In this document: positions 1 to 7,689 of the stretch, in pieces
Layout: every line of letters starts with the position of its first letter
How positions within the stretch are numbered: position 1 is the first letter of the stretch
Source: an uncultured Collinsella sp.
Lineage (GTDB): Bacteria; Actinomycetota; Coriobacteriia; Coriobacteriales; Coriobacteriaceae
NCBI GenBank assembly: GCA_959020035.1
Contig: CAUEQX010000007.1
Location: 1 to 28,517 of the forward strand
Length of the DNA: 28,517 nucleotides
Direction: 5' to 3'
Translations under genes and position numbers: made by a program
The notes under the pieces: generated by a model
What the model saw: only the letters and a program-made list of their open reading frames with translations
Told to the model about the DNA's origin: nothing
The model's database searches: none

Positions 1-1
1 C

Positions 2-712
2 CTTAAGACGCTCAACGTCGGCAGTGACCTCTATCCACCGTTTGTGTATACCGACGAGTACGGCGATATCGTTGGCCTGGATGTCGAGATATTAACCGAG
101 GCTTTGGCCCGCATTGGTTATAAGCCAAAATACCAGCTGATCGACTGGGAAAAGAAGAAAGAGCTGCTGGCGAGCTGCGAGCTCGATTGCGTCATGGGCA
201 GCTTTAGCATGACGGGTCGCGAAGACGAGTATCGTTGGGCCGGCCCGTACCTTGCGAGCCGTCAGGTGGTCGCGGTCGATCCCGAGAGCGATATCTACAC
301 GCTTGCCGATCTTGAGGATAAGATCGTGGCGGTTCAGTCCACCACCAAGCCCGAGGGCATTTTGCTCAATCGCACAAATGAAAACGTTCCGCAGATCAAG
401 GAGCTCTACAGCTTTTCGGACGGTTCATATCTGAACCCGGCGCTCGTCGAGGGCCTGGTCGACGCTATCGCCGCGCATGAGTCCTCGTTCCTCACCTACG
501 AAAAAGACTATGGTGTGACATATCGCATTTTGGATGAGCCGCTGCTAGAGGTTGGTTTGGGCACCGCTTTCGATATCAACGATACGCGTGGCATCGACGT
601 CAAGCTCACTCATGCCTACCAAGAAATGCTTGCCGATGGCACCATGGAACGCCTGGTGTCAAAGTACTTCGATGACCCTTCGCCATTTTTGAATATGGAG
701 GGCCTGTCATGA
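2..712 (+). CDS. Extracellular solute-binding protein, family 3 (5' end outside window)
   Basis: The open frame runs in from the left edge (in-frame codons read LKTLNVGSDLYPPF before the first internal GTG at 44), so the true start and any signal peptide lie outside the window. The visible part has the layout of a family 3 periplasmic binding domain (SBP_bac_3): an opening VGSDLYPPFVY strand, GLDVEILTEALARIGY, a central hinge with LADLEDKIVAVQ, and a C-terminal helix ending in MERLVSKYFDD. Such proteins bind amino acids or similar small ligands outside the membrane. The stop overlaps the next gene's start (ATGA at 709-712), so it is translationally coupled to a sensor kinase rather than to ABC transporter genes. 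I infer that it is the ligand-sensing partner of that kinase; the ligand cannot be told from sequence. Confidence 0.85.
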   Translation, partial: LKTLNVGSDLYPPFVYTDEYGDIVGLDVEILTEALARIGYKPKYQLIDWEKKKELLASCELDCVMGSFSMTGREDEYRWAGPYLASRQVVAVDPESDIYTLADLEDKIVAVQSTTKPEGILLNRTNENVPQIKELYSFSDGSYLNPALVEGLVDAIAAHESSFLTYEKDYGVTYRILDEPLLEVGLGTAFDINDTRGIDVKLTHAYQEMLADGTMERLVSKYFDDPSPFLNMEGLS

Positions 713-2901
713 TCGATGCGCCCGACCACGCCGCTCAGGAGCGGGACAATCGTTCGACAGGGGCATGGCTCCTTGTCGCTCTGCTGGGGATAGCGCTCTC
801 GGTTGTTGCCGGCATGATGAGCTACGATTACACGACGGCCCAAGCCGAGCAGTGCTTTGCCGACGTTGTCGATTACGTGGCGACGCAGAGCCTTTCCTAC
901 GATGCATTCAACAGCGCCTATACGACCAAAAACCTGATACGCGTTATGGAAATCGCCGGAGAGGCTGCCCGCGATATGGAGCGCGACGGTTCGGTGGATA
1001 ACGCCATGCTGGAGCAATACGCCGACCAGTTCAACGTGAGCGCGCTGATCGTGACGGACGCATCGGGCAATTTGGTGTCCGAGTCCTCGACGGGCGATGT
1101 GGACTACGGGTCGCTCGCTACGTATCTCAAAGAATCACCCGTGCTGAAGGTGGCAACTCATCCGCTTAAGTCCTATACCGCCCGCATCACGCTTGCGGAT
1201 GATTCGGTCGCAGACATTGGCTGCGTGACTCGGCAGGATGGCGAGGGCATCGTTATCGCGGTAAGGCATCAGAGCGCGAAAGCGGTTGCAAGCAATACGC
1301 TCAAACTGCAGAGTTTGCTCGAAGGCTATGAAACCATCGATAGCGGCAATATCGTGATCGAAAGCGACGGCAAGGTCGTTGCGACCAATGCCGTTGAACC
1401 CACCGTATTGGGCGTGTTCGATCTGCCTGCGACGGATGTCTTTATTGTCGACGGTATTAAGGATCGATGCCTGGCTGGTAAGGTCAGATTGGTTAACGCC
1501 GACGGCGAGTGGTATTTGGGCACATTTGGAAAAGCGCACAAATTCTATGTGTACACCTATGCCTCGGCGCAGCGCTACTTTGAGGTCGCCGCGGCTGTTG
1601 CCGCCGGCGTGCTGGTACTCTACGGCGGTGTTATAGCCGTTGTTGTGACGGTGCGTCGCCGCGCTGATCGTCGACGTTTGACGGACTTGCTGCAGCAGGA
1701 GCGCGACTATGGCGACAAGCTGGCAAAGGCGGCGCGTGAGGCCTCGTCTGCCAACTCGGCAAAGACGGAGTTTCTGCGTCGCATGAGCCACGATCTGCGC
1801 ACGCCCATCAACGGCATTCGCGGCATGGTCGAGGTTGGCGATGCCAATGCGGACGATCTGCAAAAGCAGACTGAGTGCCGCTCAAAAATCTGGACGGCAT
1901 CGGGACTGCTGCTCGACCTTGCCAACGAGGCGCTCGATATGAGTCGCCTGGAGAGCGGGCAGGTCGACCTGAACCTCGTGCCCATAAATTTGGTGGCCCT
2001 CAACTGTGAAGTGCGCGATATTCTGGAGCGCCAGGCCGAGGAGCGTCTGGTGACAATTATCTCCGACCAGCAGACGCTTAATCATCCCTATGCGCGGGTG
2101 AGCGTGACGCACCTCAAGCGTTTGTTGCTCAATATTGCCGGCAATGCCGTCAAGTACAACCGCCAGGGCGGCTATGTCCGCCTGGTGTGCCGCGAGGTGG
2201 AGCCAGCGGATGGCGTCCCCGTCTATGAATACACGATCGCCGACAACGGTATTGGCATGAGCGAGGAGTTCCAAAAGCACCTCTACGAGCCGTTTTGCCG
2301 CGAGGAGCAGCAGGTGGAAGGCGCTTCGTCGGGAACTGGCCTGGGCGCGCCTATCGCAAAACAGCTGGTCGAGCTTATGGGCGGAACCATGAGTTTTACG
2401 AGCGTCTTGGGGCAGGGGACGACGTTTACCATCCGCCTGCCGTTCGAGAAATGCAAACGCTCCGAGATTCCTCAGGCAGTTCGCGTGGACGCGGGAGACG
2501 GCGATGCACTCCAGGGCTTGCGCGTTTTGCTCGTAGAGGATAACGATCTGAATGCCGAGATCGCGCAGTTTACGCTCAGCCGTGCCGGTGCCGTCGTGAC
2601 ACACGCTAGGGATGGTGAGTCTGCCGTCGAGATGTTTGCCGCGAGCGTGCCGCACGAGTACGACGTGGTGTTGATGGACATCATGATGCCGGGCATCGAT
2701 GGCCTTGAGGCCACACGTCAGATTCGAGCACTCGATCGCGAGGATGCCGCGACCACGCCGATTATCGCCGTGAGCGCCAACGCCTTTGCCGACGACCGCA
2801 GGCTTTCGCGTGAGGCGGGCATGAACGCGCACCTGAGTAAACCCGTGAGCTCGCAGGAGCTCATTGAGGCGCTTGCGCACATAGCCGCCGACGCTTCATA
2901 A
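709..2901 (+). CDS. Hybrid sensor histidine kinase with C-terminal receiver domain
   Basis: 730 residues. A TM segment lies at about 19-38, followed by an extracytoplasmic region of about 250 residues with no family I can name, then a second TM at about 290-316 ending in an Arg-rich stop. The HisKA motif MSHDLRTP places the phospho-accepting His at 361. HATPase boxes follow: N box LLNIAGNAVKYN at about 473, DNGIGM at 512 and GTGLGAPIAKQL at about 542. The C-terminal receiver has the acidic pair E610/D611 (LLVEDND), the phospho-acceptor D657 (VLMDIMMPGIDG) and a late SKP lysine. There is no HPt or DNA-binding output domain. The start overlaps the upstream binding-protein gene by four bases, so the two are made together and the binding protein probably feeds the periplasmic sensor. 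The signalling target is not visible. The C-terminal half closely resembles the kinase encoded at 3493-6294. Confidence 0.93.
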   Translation: MIDAPDHAAQERDNRSTGAWLLVALLGIALSVVAGMMSYDYTTAQAEQCFADVVDYVATQSLSYDAFNSAYTTKNLIRVMEIAGEAARDMERDGSVDNAMLEQYADQFNVSALIVTDASGNLVSESSTGDVDYGSLATYLKESPVLKVATHPLKSYTARITLADDSVADIGCVTRQDGEGIVIAVRHQSAKAVASNTLKLQSLLEGYETIDSGNIVIESDGKVVATNAVEPTVLGVFDLPATDVFIVDGIKDRCLAGKVRLVNADGEWYLGTFGKAHKFYVYTYASAQRYFEVAAAVAAGVLVLYGGVIAVVVTVRRRADRRRLTDLLQQERDYGDKLAKAAREASSANSAKTEFLRRMSHDLRTPINGIRGMVEVGDANADDLQKQTECRSKIWTASGLLLDLANEALDMSRLESGQVDLNLVPINLVALNCEVRDILERQAEERLVTIISDQQTLNHPYARVSVTHLKRLLLNIAGNAVKYNRQGGYVRLVCREVEPADGVPVYEYTIADNGIGMSEEFQKHLYEPFCREEQQVEGASSGTGLGAPIAKQLVELMGGTMSFTSVLGQGTTFTIRLPFEKCKRSEIPQAVRVDAGDGDALQGLRVLLVEDNDLNAEIAQFTLSRAGAVVTHARDGESAVEMFAASVPHEYDVVLMDIMMPGIDGLEATRQIRALDREDAATTPIIAVSANAFADDRRLSREAGMNAHLSKPVSSQELIEALAHIAADAS

Positions 2902-2903
2902 GC

Positions 2904-2943
2904 ATATGGCCCGGTTCCAAGGTGGGTTGGAACCGGGCCATAT
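2904..2943. terminator. Bidirectional terminator-like hairpin between convergent genes
   Basis: A perfect 17-bp inverted repeat (arms 2904-2920 and 2927-2943, loop GGTGGG) lies between the ends of two convergent genes. The U-tract is poor on both sides, so termination strength is uncertain, but placement and stem stability fit a shared terminator. Confidence 0.7.
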
Positions 2944-2970
2944 TGCTATTTGCGAGACCTGCTGAGGGGC

Positions 2971-3450
2971 TTACTTTTCCTGAATTTGCTTACCGCAAAG
3001 ATGCTCAATCGAAATCTCGTAGAGCTGGACGCCCTTGATGTCCTTGGCGATTTCCTCTTCGACTTCTTCGGCAGAAGGGTAGTACTTAAGGGCGAGCTGG
3101 CGGACTTTGTCCTCGATAAACGCGGGGGTGTCATTCGCCAGGCGACAACGGCCAAAGACGACGGTGCTCATAACGTAGGGAGCCCAGTCACCGTCCTGGT
3201 ACCACTCGTTGCCATATACGGTAAAGCAGACCTTGTCATCGCGCTTGAGTGCGTCGACCTTGTGGCCGGCTTTGGCGCCATGGAAATAGATCTTGTCGTG
3301 CTCGGCGTCAAAGAAGTAGTTGACGGGAATGGCGTACGGGTAGCCATCGTCGCCGTTGACGGCAAAGACGCCGCGCTTGCAGGTAGCGAGCAGTTCGCGC
3401 GCTTCCTCGTCAGTGATGGCGCGTTTCTTTCGACGTAAGGGTCTAAACAT
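2971..3450 (-). CDS. Pyridoxamine 5'-phosphate oxidase-fold (NimA-like) family protein
   Basis: 159 residues with the split-barrel flavin/heme-binding fold of PNPOx-like proteins. Telltale stretches are DGYPYAIPVNYFFD (about 35-48), KIYFHGAKAGHKVDALKR (about 53-70) and KVCFTVYG (73-80), which match the NimA-like subgroup. Members bind FMN, F420 or heme and carry out varied reductions; the substrate is not predictable. I chose the ATG at 3450 because AGAAAGGAAG sits just upstream; a longer frame to 3489 has no better site. The gene follows the fused sensor kinase by 42 bp on the same strand, so it may be cotranscribed with it. The N-terminus (FRPLRRKKR) is unusually basic. Confidence 0.85.
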   Translation of the reverse strand: MFRPLRRKKRAITDEEARELLATCKRGVFAVNGDDGYPYAIPVNYFFDAEHDKIYFHGAKAGHKVDALKRDDKVCFTVYGNEWYQDGDWAPYVMSTVVFGRCRLANDTPAFIEDKVRQLALKYYPSAEEVEEEIAKDIKGVQLYEISIEHLCGKQIQEK

Positions 3451-3492
3451 CGTTGGCTTCCTTTCTGGTCGTGCGTGGTGGTTGAGCACAAA

Positions 3493-6294
3493 CTATAGCG
3501 AAACGGATCCGTTTTTCTTGATGCGGGCGAGTATGTTTTTGAGCTTGTTAAAGTCGAGCGGTTTGGATAGATGGGCGTTCATGCCGGCGTCGTGTGCCGC
3601 CTTGGCGTCCTCGGCAAAGGCATTGGCGGTGAGCGCGATGATGGGGATATCGGCTGCATCGACCTTCTCGCTCAGGCGAATCGCGCGGGTTGCCTCGTAA
3701 CCGTCCATGTCCGGCATCATAATGTCCATCAGGATCGCATCGAAGCTGCCGGCGGGATGCGATAGGTACAGATCGACGACTTCGTTGCCGTTGGCGGCGC
3801 GGGTGACCACGACGCCCTCGGATTCTAGCAGCGCCTGGGCAATCTCGGCATTCAATTCGTTGTCTTCGGCGAGCAGTACGTTCATGTCAGCGAGCGAGCA
3901 GTCGAGCGCCCCCTCGACCGTATTCGCCCGCGCCTGGGGGTTCTTGTCGATATCGAGCGGAATCTCCACGTAGAACGAGGTGCCCGCATGGAGCTCGCTG
4001 GTGACTTCGATGGTGCCGCCCATCAGTTCAATAAGCGACTTGACGATTGGCATGCCCATGCCGGTTCCTTGGAACTTGCTACGCGCATCGTTACCTTCTT
4101 GGGCAAACGGCTCATAGATATGTTTTAAGAATTTGGGAGTCATGCCAATGCCGGTATCCGAAACGCTAAAGCAAAAGAGCGCGCGCCCGTTATCGAGTGG
4201 CTTGGTCTTTGAGCTAAAGGTGACGGAGCCGCCGTGCTTGTTGTACTTAATGCTGTTGTCTAACAGGTTGATCATGATCTGTCGGATATGGGTGGGACTG
4301 CCGACCATGTATGGCCCCGTGGTGTATGGCAGACTATTGTCCTGCATGGTGATGCCGTTATCGGATGCGCGGAGCTTGCACAGAACCAGCGTATCGTCAC
4401 AGAGCTCTTTGAGGTTAAAAGGCGCATGTTCCAGTGTTATCTTGCGGTCTTCGATTTTGCCCATCTCGAGGATGTCGTTAATCAGCGAGAGCAGGTGATT
4501 GGCGGCAACACGAGCCTTGGCGCGGCTTTCGCGGGCGACCTGGATATCGCCTTCCTTCAATTCCTCGATATCGATAAGCCCCAGGATGCCGTTGAGCGGC
4601 GTACGGATGTCGTGGCTCATGCGCGTGAGGAATGCCGTCTTAGCGGCGTTGGCGGCGTCGGCTTTTTCGCGCTCGGTTCGAGCGCGCACGAGCGCCCAGA
4701 TGAGCAGGACGATGCTGACCGACAACATACCGATGAGGGTGGAGGCAACGGCGGTGCGGTTGCGATAAAGGAATTGAAGCGTGTTGGATTCCTGGGCCGT
4801 GTACGACGTAGAGGAGTAATTGCTTGCGGAGAGCGATTCTCCGGCATTGATGATGCCCTTGTTGATGATTCCCAGCAGCTCGGGCTTTCCGCGCGAAATC
4901 CAGCACGAGAGCTCGCAGGTGTCAGGGAGCTCGACCGTCTCGCAGTCCTCGAGATCATAACGGTCACCGATGGTTTTTACGCGTGAACTGGGAGCGACGA
5001 CGCAGCGCGCCGTTCCCCTCCTGAGGGCGTCGAACGCTTCATCGTCGGATCGGTATTCGGTCACGGTCGCTGTGGGGAACAGACTTTCAAGTACGTTTCG
5101 GTTGATAAACGATGATTTGGTACAGGCGATGTTCTGAAGATCTTTGTTCAGGTTGCTTCCGCTGTGGATGGCGGTGAGGGATATGGTCCCCAACGATACC
5201 GACTGCACAACGCCTGATTGCTCGGCAAACCAGTAATCTCGGTATACCGGCAGCGCGACGTCTATGCTTCCCTTTGACAGGGCCTTTGACATCATCTTGT
5301 AGCTATCAAAGGCGACGGTTTCGACCGTAATGCCAAATTTATCGTGCAACGTCGTCGCAAGCGATGCGGGCGAGCCTTCCATTTTGCCGTCTTCGTCTTC
5401 GTTGCAGTAGGGGAGTTTGCCCGTAATGTAGCCGAGCGTGATGGTGTTGTTGTTCGCCTTGAGCCGGGCGCGCTCATCGCCGGTGAGCGAGGATGATCCG
5501 CTGTTTTGCGCTGAATAGTTCGATTTGACCTCGTCGTTATAGCGGGGGTTGACGCGGTTGATTGCCGCCATTGCGGAGTTGATGTTGTCCATCAGGTCGG
5601 GGCGGCTTTTGGGAACGGCAAAGTAGTAGTCGCTCGAACCGACGTAGAACATGGGCGACGCCTCGGGCGACGAAATGGTGTCGTTCATGATGATGGCGTC
5701 GACCTCGCCGTTTGCGAGCGCGTCAAAGAGAACGGAGCCTCCGTCATACTCCCTGTATGTGCAGGCGATTCCCTCGTTGGCGAGCCACTGCTGGCCGACG
5801 ATGGTTTGCATAACACCGGAGTTGTAACCGATGGTGAGACCCTGGAGTGCTTGAGGGTCACCCTTGGCCAGGTCGTCACGGTCGGGCCTGGCGTAGATGT
5901 AGTAGCGCTCGGTGCCCTCGGGGTTCGAGGAAAAGAGCAGCTTTTGGGCGCGTTCCTCGGAGTAGGAGATGTTGGGCATGAGGTCGATCTCGCCTGCCTC
6001 GAGCATGTCCATAAGCTCGGTGAAGGTGCCGGAGACGTATTCGTACCGCCAGCCGGGCGTGTAGTACGACAGGGTCTGGAGGTACTCGTAACCCCATCCC
6101 GAGAGACGCTCGCCGGGGGTGCCGTTCTGGAAGCCCTCGTTGTTGACGAGCCAGCCGACGCGGACCGTCTTGACTGGCTGACTAGAGTCATCGGCAAAAG
6201 CCTGGACAGGCGCGATGGAACTCAGCGCGGCAAGCGCGGCAAGCACAATGGCCAGGGCGCGACATATAACTGAACGAAGGACAGTGGCAGCTCT
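3493..6294 (-). CDS. EvgS/BvgS-like hybrid histidine kinase with two fused solute-binding domains
   Basis: About 933 residues from the GTG at 6294, which has AGGA six bases upstream and opens directly into a signal peptide ending near APVQAFA. An in-frame ATG at 6330 (12 residues longer) lacks a ribosome site. Order: signal peptide; first family 3 binding domain (about 40-265, VRVGWLVNNEGFQ onward); second binding domain (about 275-500, ITLGYITGKLPYC onward); TM at about 520-540; HisKA with MSHDIRTP, His 561; HATPase with DTGIGM and GTGMGMPIVKSL; receiver with D857 in ILMDIMMPDMDG. This is the EvgS/BvgS plan, but without the HPt domain found in those enzymes, so any phosphorelay needs an outside HPt or ends at the receiver. 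It converges on the split version at 2-2901, with a PNPOx-fold gene downstream on its own strand. Confidence 0.92.
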   Translation of the reverse strand, partial: RAATVLRSVICRALAIVLAALAALSSIAPVQAFADDSSQPVKTVRVGWLVNNEGFQNGTPGERLSGWGYEYLQTLSYYTPGWRYEYVSGTFTELMDMLEAGEIDLMPNISYSEERAQKLLFSSNPEGTERYYIYARPDRDDLAKGDPQALQGLTIGYNSGVMQTIVGQQWLANEGIACTYREYDGGSVLFDALANGEVDAIIMNDTISSPEASPMFYVGSSDYYFAVPKSRPDLMDNINSAMAAINRVNPRYNDEVKSNYSAQNSGSSSLTGDERARLKANNNTITLGYITGKLPYCNEDEDGKMEGSPASLATTLHDKFGITVETVAFDSYKMMSKALSKGSIDVALPVYRDYWFAEQSGVVQSVSLGTISLTAIHSGSNLNKDLQNIACTKSSFINRNVLESLFPTATVTEYRSDDEAFDALRRGTARCVVAPSSRVKTIGDRYDLEDCETVELPDTCELSCWISRGKPELLGIINKGIINAGESLSASNYSSTSYTAQESNTLQFLYRNRTAVASTLIGMLSVSIVLLIWALVRARTEREKADAANAAKTAFLTRMSHDIRTPLNGILGLIDIEELKEGDIQVARESRAKARVAANHLLSLINDILEMGKIEDRKITLEHAPFNLKELCDDTLVLCKLRASDNGITMQDNSLPYTTGPYMVGSPTHIRQIMINLLDNSIKYNKHGGSVTFSSKTKPLDNGRALFCFSVSDTGIGMTPKFLKHIYEPFAQEGNDARSKFQGTGMGMPIVKSLIELMGGTIEVTSELHAGTSFYVEIPLDIDKNPQARANTVEGALDCSLADMNVLLAEDNELNAEIAQALLESEGVVVTRAANGNEVVDLYLSHPAGSFDAILMDIMMPDMDGYEATRAIRLSEKVDAADIPIIALTANAFAEDAKAAHDAGMNAHLSKPLDFNKLKNILARIKKNGSVSL

Positions 6295-6351
6295 CACATG
6301 CAATCCTAACGAATCGAGACAATACCGCATAAGGATACCAGCTCAGCCTGC

Positions 6352-6528
6352 CCAGTCGGCAGCTGTACCGCTAAACGCTCCCGCCCGGCAGTCATCGGGG
6401 ACGTTCTTAAACGACTAGTCATTGGGGACGTTCTTAAACGACTAGTCATTGGGGACGTTCTTGTTTGACTAGTCATTTAAGAACGTCCCCAATGACTAGT
6501 TTCGTTTGCGGGGAAGGCGTGGGACAAT
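6352..6528. repeat. Composite tandem/palindromic repeat element, copy 1
   Basis: Three abutting 27-bp direct repeats (6391-6417, 6418-6444, 6445-6471; core TTGGGGACGTTCTTAAAC, the third with GTTTGAC in place of AAACGAC) are followed by an inverted copy at 6472-6498. The third unit and the inverted copy form a perfect 22-bp stem (6441-6462 with 6479-6500, 16-nt loop). The left edge CCAGTCGGCA (6352-6361) and right edge GGGAAGGCGTGGGACAAT (ending 6528) recur in the element at 18731-18862. No transposase is present. The form resembles extragenic REP/BIME sequences mobilised in trans by Y1 (RAYT) transposases, an inference from structure only. It fills the region between the divergent genes that start at 6294 and 6569. 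Confidence 0.85.
6523..6528 (+). promoter_or_regulatory. Possible -10 hexamer (GACAAT) for the potassium channel gene
   Basis: GACAAT lies 40 bp before the ATG at 6569, at the right edge of the repeat element. No clear -35 is present. The same hexamer in the same context (AAGGCGTG then a base then GACAAT) lies before the methyltransferase gene at 18898, which is the main reason to list it. Confidence 0.4.
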
Positions 6529-6568
6529 ACCGAGCGAACGTGATTGGTTGTCCGTGGAAGGGGTCGCG

Positions 6569-6994
6569 ATGAAAAAGCTCAAGACGCTTGCCGATGTGTT
6601 GCGACAGGCTGGCTTTGCGCGCATCACGGGTCTGTTTCTTATCTTTTACCTGCTGTGCTCGACGGCCGTCTGGCTGTCCGAGCCAACGACCCTTACGTTT
6701 GGCGATGGCCTGTGGTTTAGCTTTGAGACGGTCTCGACCATCGGCTTTGGCGACATTCCGGCCGAGACACCGGTTGCCCGCGCCATTACCGTCATTCTGA
6801 GCATCATCAGCATCTTCTACATCGCCATGCTCACGGGCGTGGCGGTGAACTACTGCAATACGCTTATCAAGATGCGCCAAAAGGACACCATGGCGCGCTT
6901 TATGGATGATCTGGAGCATTTGGAAGAGCTCGATCGCGACCAGCTCGCCGATCTGTCGCGCCGTGTGCGCGAGTATCGTCGACGCCAGCGCTAA
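6569..6994 (+). CDS. Two-TM potassium channel family protein (Ion_trans_2)
   Basis: 141 residues. A first TM at about 18-36 (ITGLFLIFYLLCSTAVWL), a pore helix and the selectivity filter TIGFGD at 57-62 within ETVSTIGFGDIPAET, then a second TM at about 72-94. The charged cytosolic tail (about 100-141) is predicted helical and carries no RCK/TrkA-N domain. It resembles the minimal KcsA-type pore, with GFG replacing GYG, a substitution seen in real potassium channels. I chose the ATG at 6569 because GGAAGGGG precedes it; an upstream extension to 6506 would run into the repeat element. It forms a tetrameric membrane pore by family analogy. The next gene follows after 36 bp on the same strand. Confidence 0.88.
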   Translation: MKKLKTLADVLRQAGFARITGLFLIFYLLCSTAVWLSEPTTLTFGDGLWFSFETVSTIGFGDIPAETPVARAITVILSIISIFYIAMLTGVAVNYCNTLIKMRQKDTMARFMDDLEHLEELDRDQLADLSRRVREYRRRQR

Positions 6995-7030
6995 GACGAA
7001 CGTCGTGCGCCACAACAAGGGGGACCAAAC

Positions 7031-7564
7031 ATGAACATCACCGTCTACCTGGGTGCCAGCGCCGGCAACGACCCGGCGTTTCTGCCCGCGGTGCAGGAGC
7101 TGGGCAATTGGATTGGCGCCAACGGACACGCGCTCGTATACGGCGGGTCCAAATCGGGACTGATGGGCGCGCTCGCCGATAGCGTACTCGAGGCAGGCGG
7201 ACATGTGACGGGTGTGGAGCCGAGCTTTTTTATCGAGGCAGAGTTTCAACACGACGGAATCGACGACCTTATCGTGACGAGCGACATGGCCGAGCGCAAA
7301 GCCAAGATGATCGAGCTCGGCGATGCGTTCATCGCATTTCCGGGCGGCACGGGCACGCTCGAGGAGATTGCCGAGGTTATGTCCGCGGTGTCGTTGGGGC
7401 ACCTGAGCTCTCCGTGCATCCTGTATAACCTGGACGGTTACTACAACGACCTCAAGGCGTTGCTCGGGCACATGATTGATAAGGGGCTTTCGAGCTCGAG
7501 GCGCCAGCACGGCATCTACTTTGCCGACGATTTGCGCGAGATTGCCTCGATTATCAACGGATAA
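7031..7564 (+). CDS. LOG family protein (cytokinin riboside 5'-monophosphate phosphoribohydrolase type)
   Basis: 177 residues, normal for the family. It shows a Rossmann-like opening (ITVYLGAS), the GGSKSGLMGALAD loop at about 38-50, the MAERKAKM segment at 86-93 and the diagnostic PGGTGTLEE motif at 104-112, which holds the catalytic Glu and binds the nucleotide phosphate. Family members cleave the N-glycosidic bond of nucleoside 5'-monophosphates (AMP or modified adenylates) and were often mislabelled lysine decarboxylases. The real bacterial substrate is unknown. AAGGGGGACC precedes the ATG. It sits 36 bp after the potassium channel gene, so the two may be cotranscribed, though no functional tie is evident. 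Confidence 0.92.
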   Translation: MNITVYLGASAGNDPAFLPAVQELGNWIGANGHALVYGGSKSGLMGALADSVLEAGGHVTGVEPSFFIEAEFQHDGIDDLIVTSDMAERKAKMIELGDAFIAFPGGTGTLEEIAEVMSAVSLGHLSSPCILYNLDGYYNDLKALLGHMIDKGLSSSRRQHGIYFADDLREIASIING

Positions 7565-7645
7565 GTCTTGAGCCTGCCCCACTATGGCTCCCAATGGTGC
7601 CGTTTGCGGCGCAGGTGGTTGGCTCGTTCGGGCAACGCTCGCTCT

Positions 7646-7651
7646 ACAATA
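7646..7651 (+). promoter_or_regulatory. Possible -10 hexamer (TACAAT) for the ClC gene
   Basis: TACAAT lies 38 bp before the ClC ATG in the 125-bp gap after the LOG gene. The -35 is not clear (TTGGCT at 7619 is too far). The same hexamer recurs before several other genes in this window. Confidence 0.4.
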
Positions 7652-7689
7652 AAACGTATCTATGTCGACTTTGACCGCGGGAGGACCCG

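Noticed and set aside
44..712. Start of the solute-binding protein at the GTG at position 44
   Set aside because: The frame continues upstream to the window edge with conserved binding-protein residues, so this is an internal codon.
6391..6498. CRISPR array
   Set aside because: The 27-bp repeats abut directly with no spacers, the last copy is inverted, and there are no cas genes in the window.
6473..7594. Long minus-strand open frame of 373 codons over the potassium channel and LOG genes
   Set aside because: It is a shadow frame of high-GC coding DNA; the plus-strand genes have recognised motifs and ribosome sites, and the frame reads through the repeat element.
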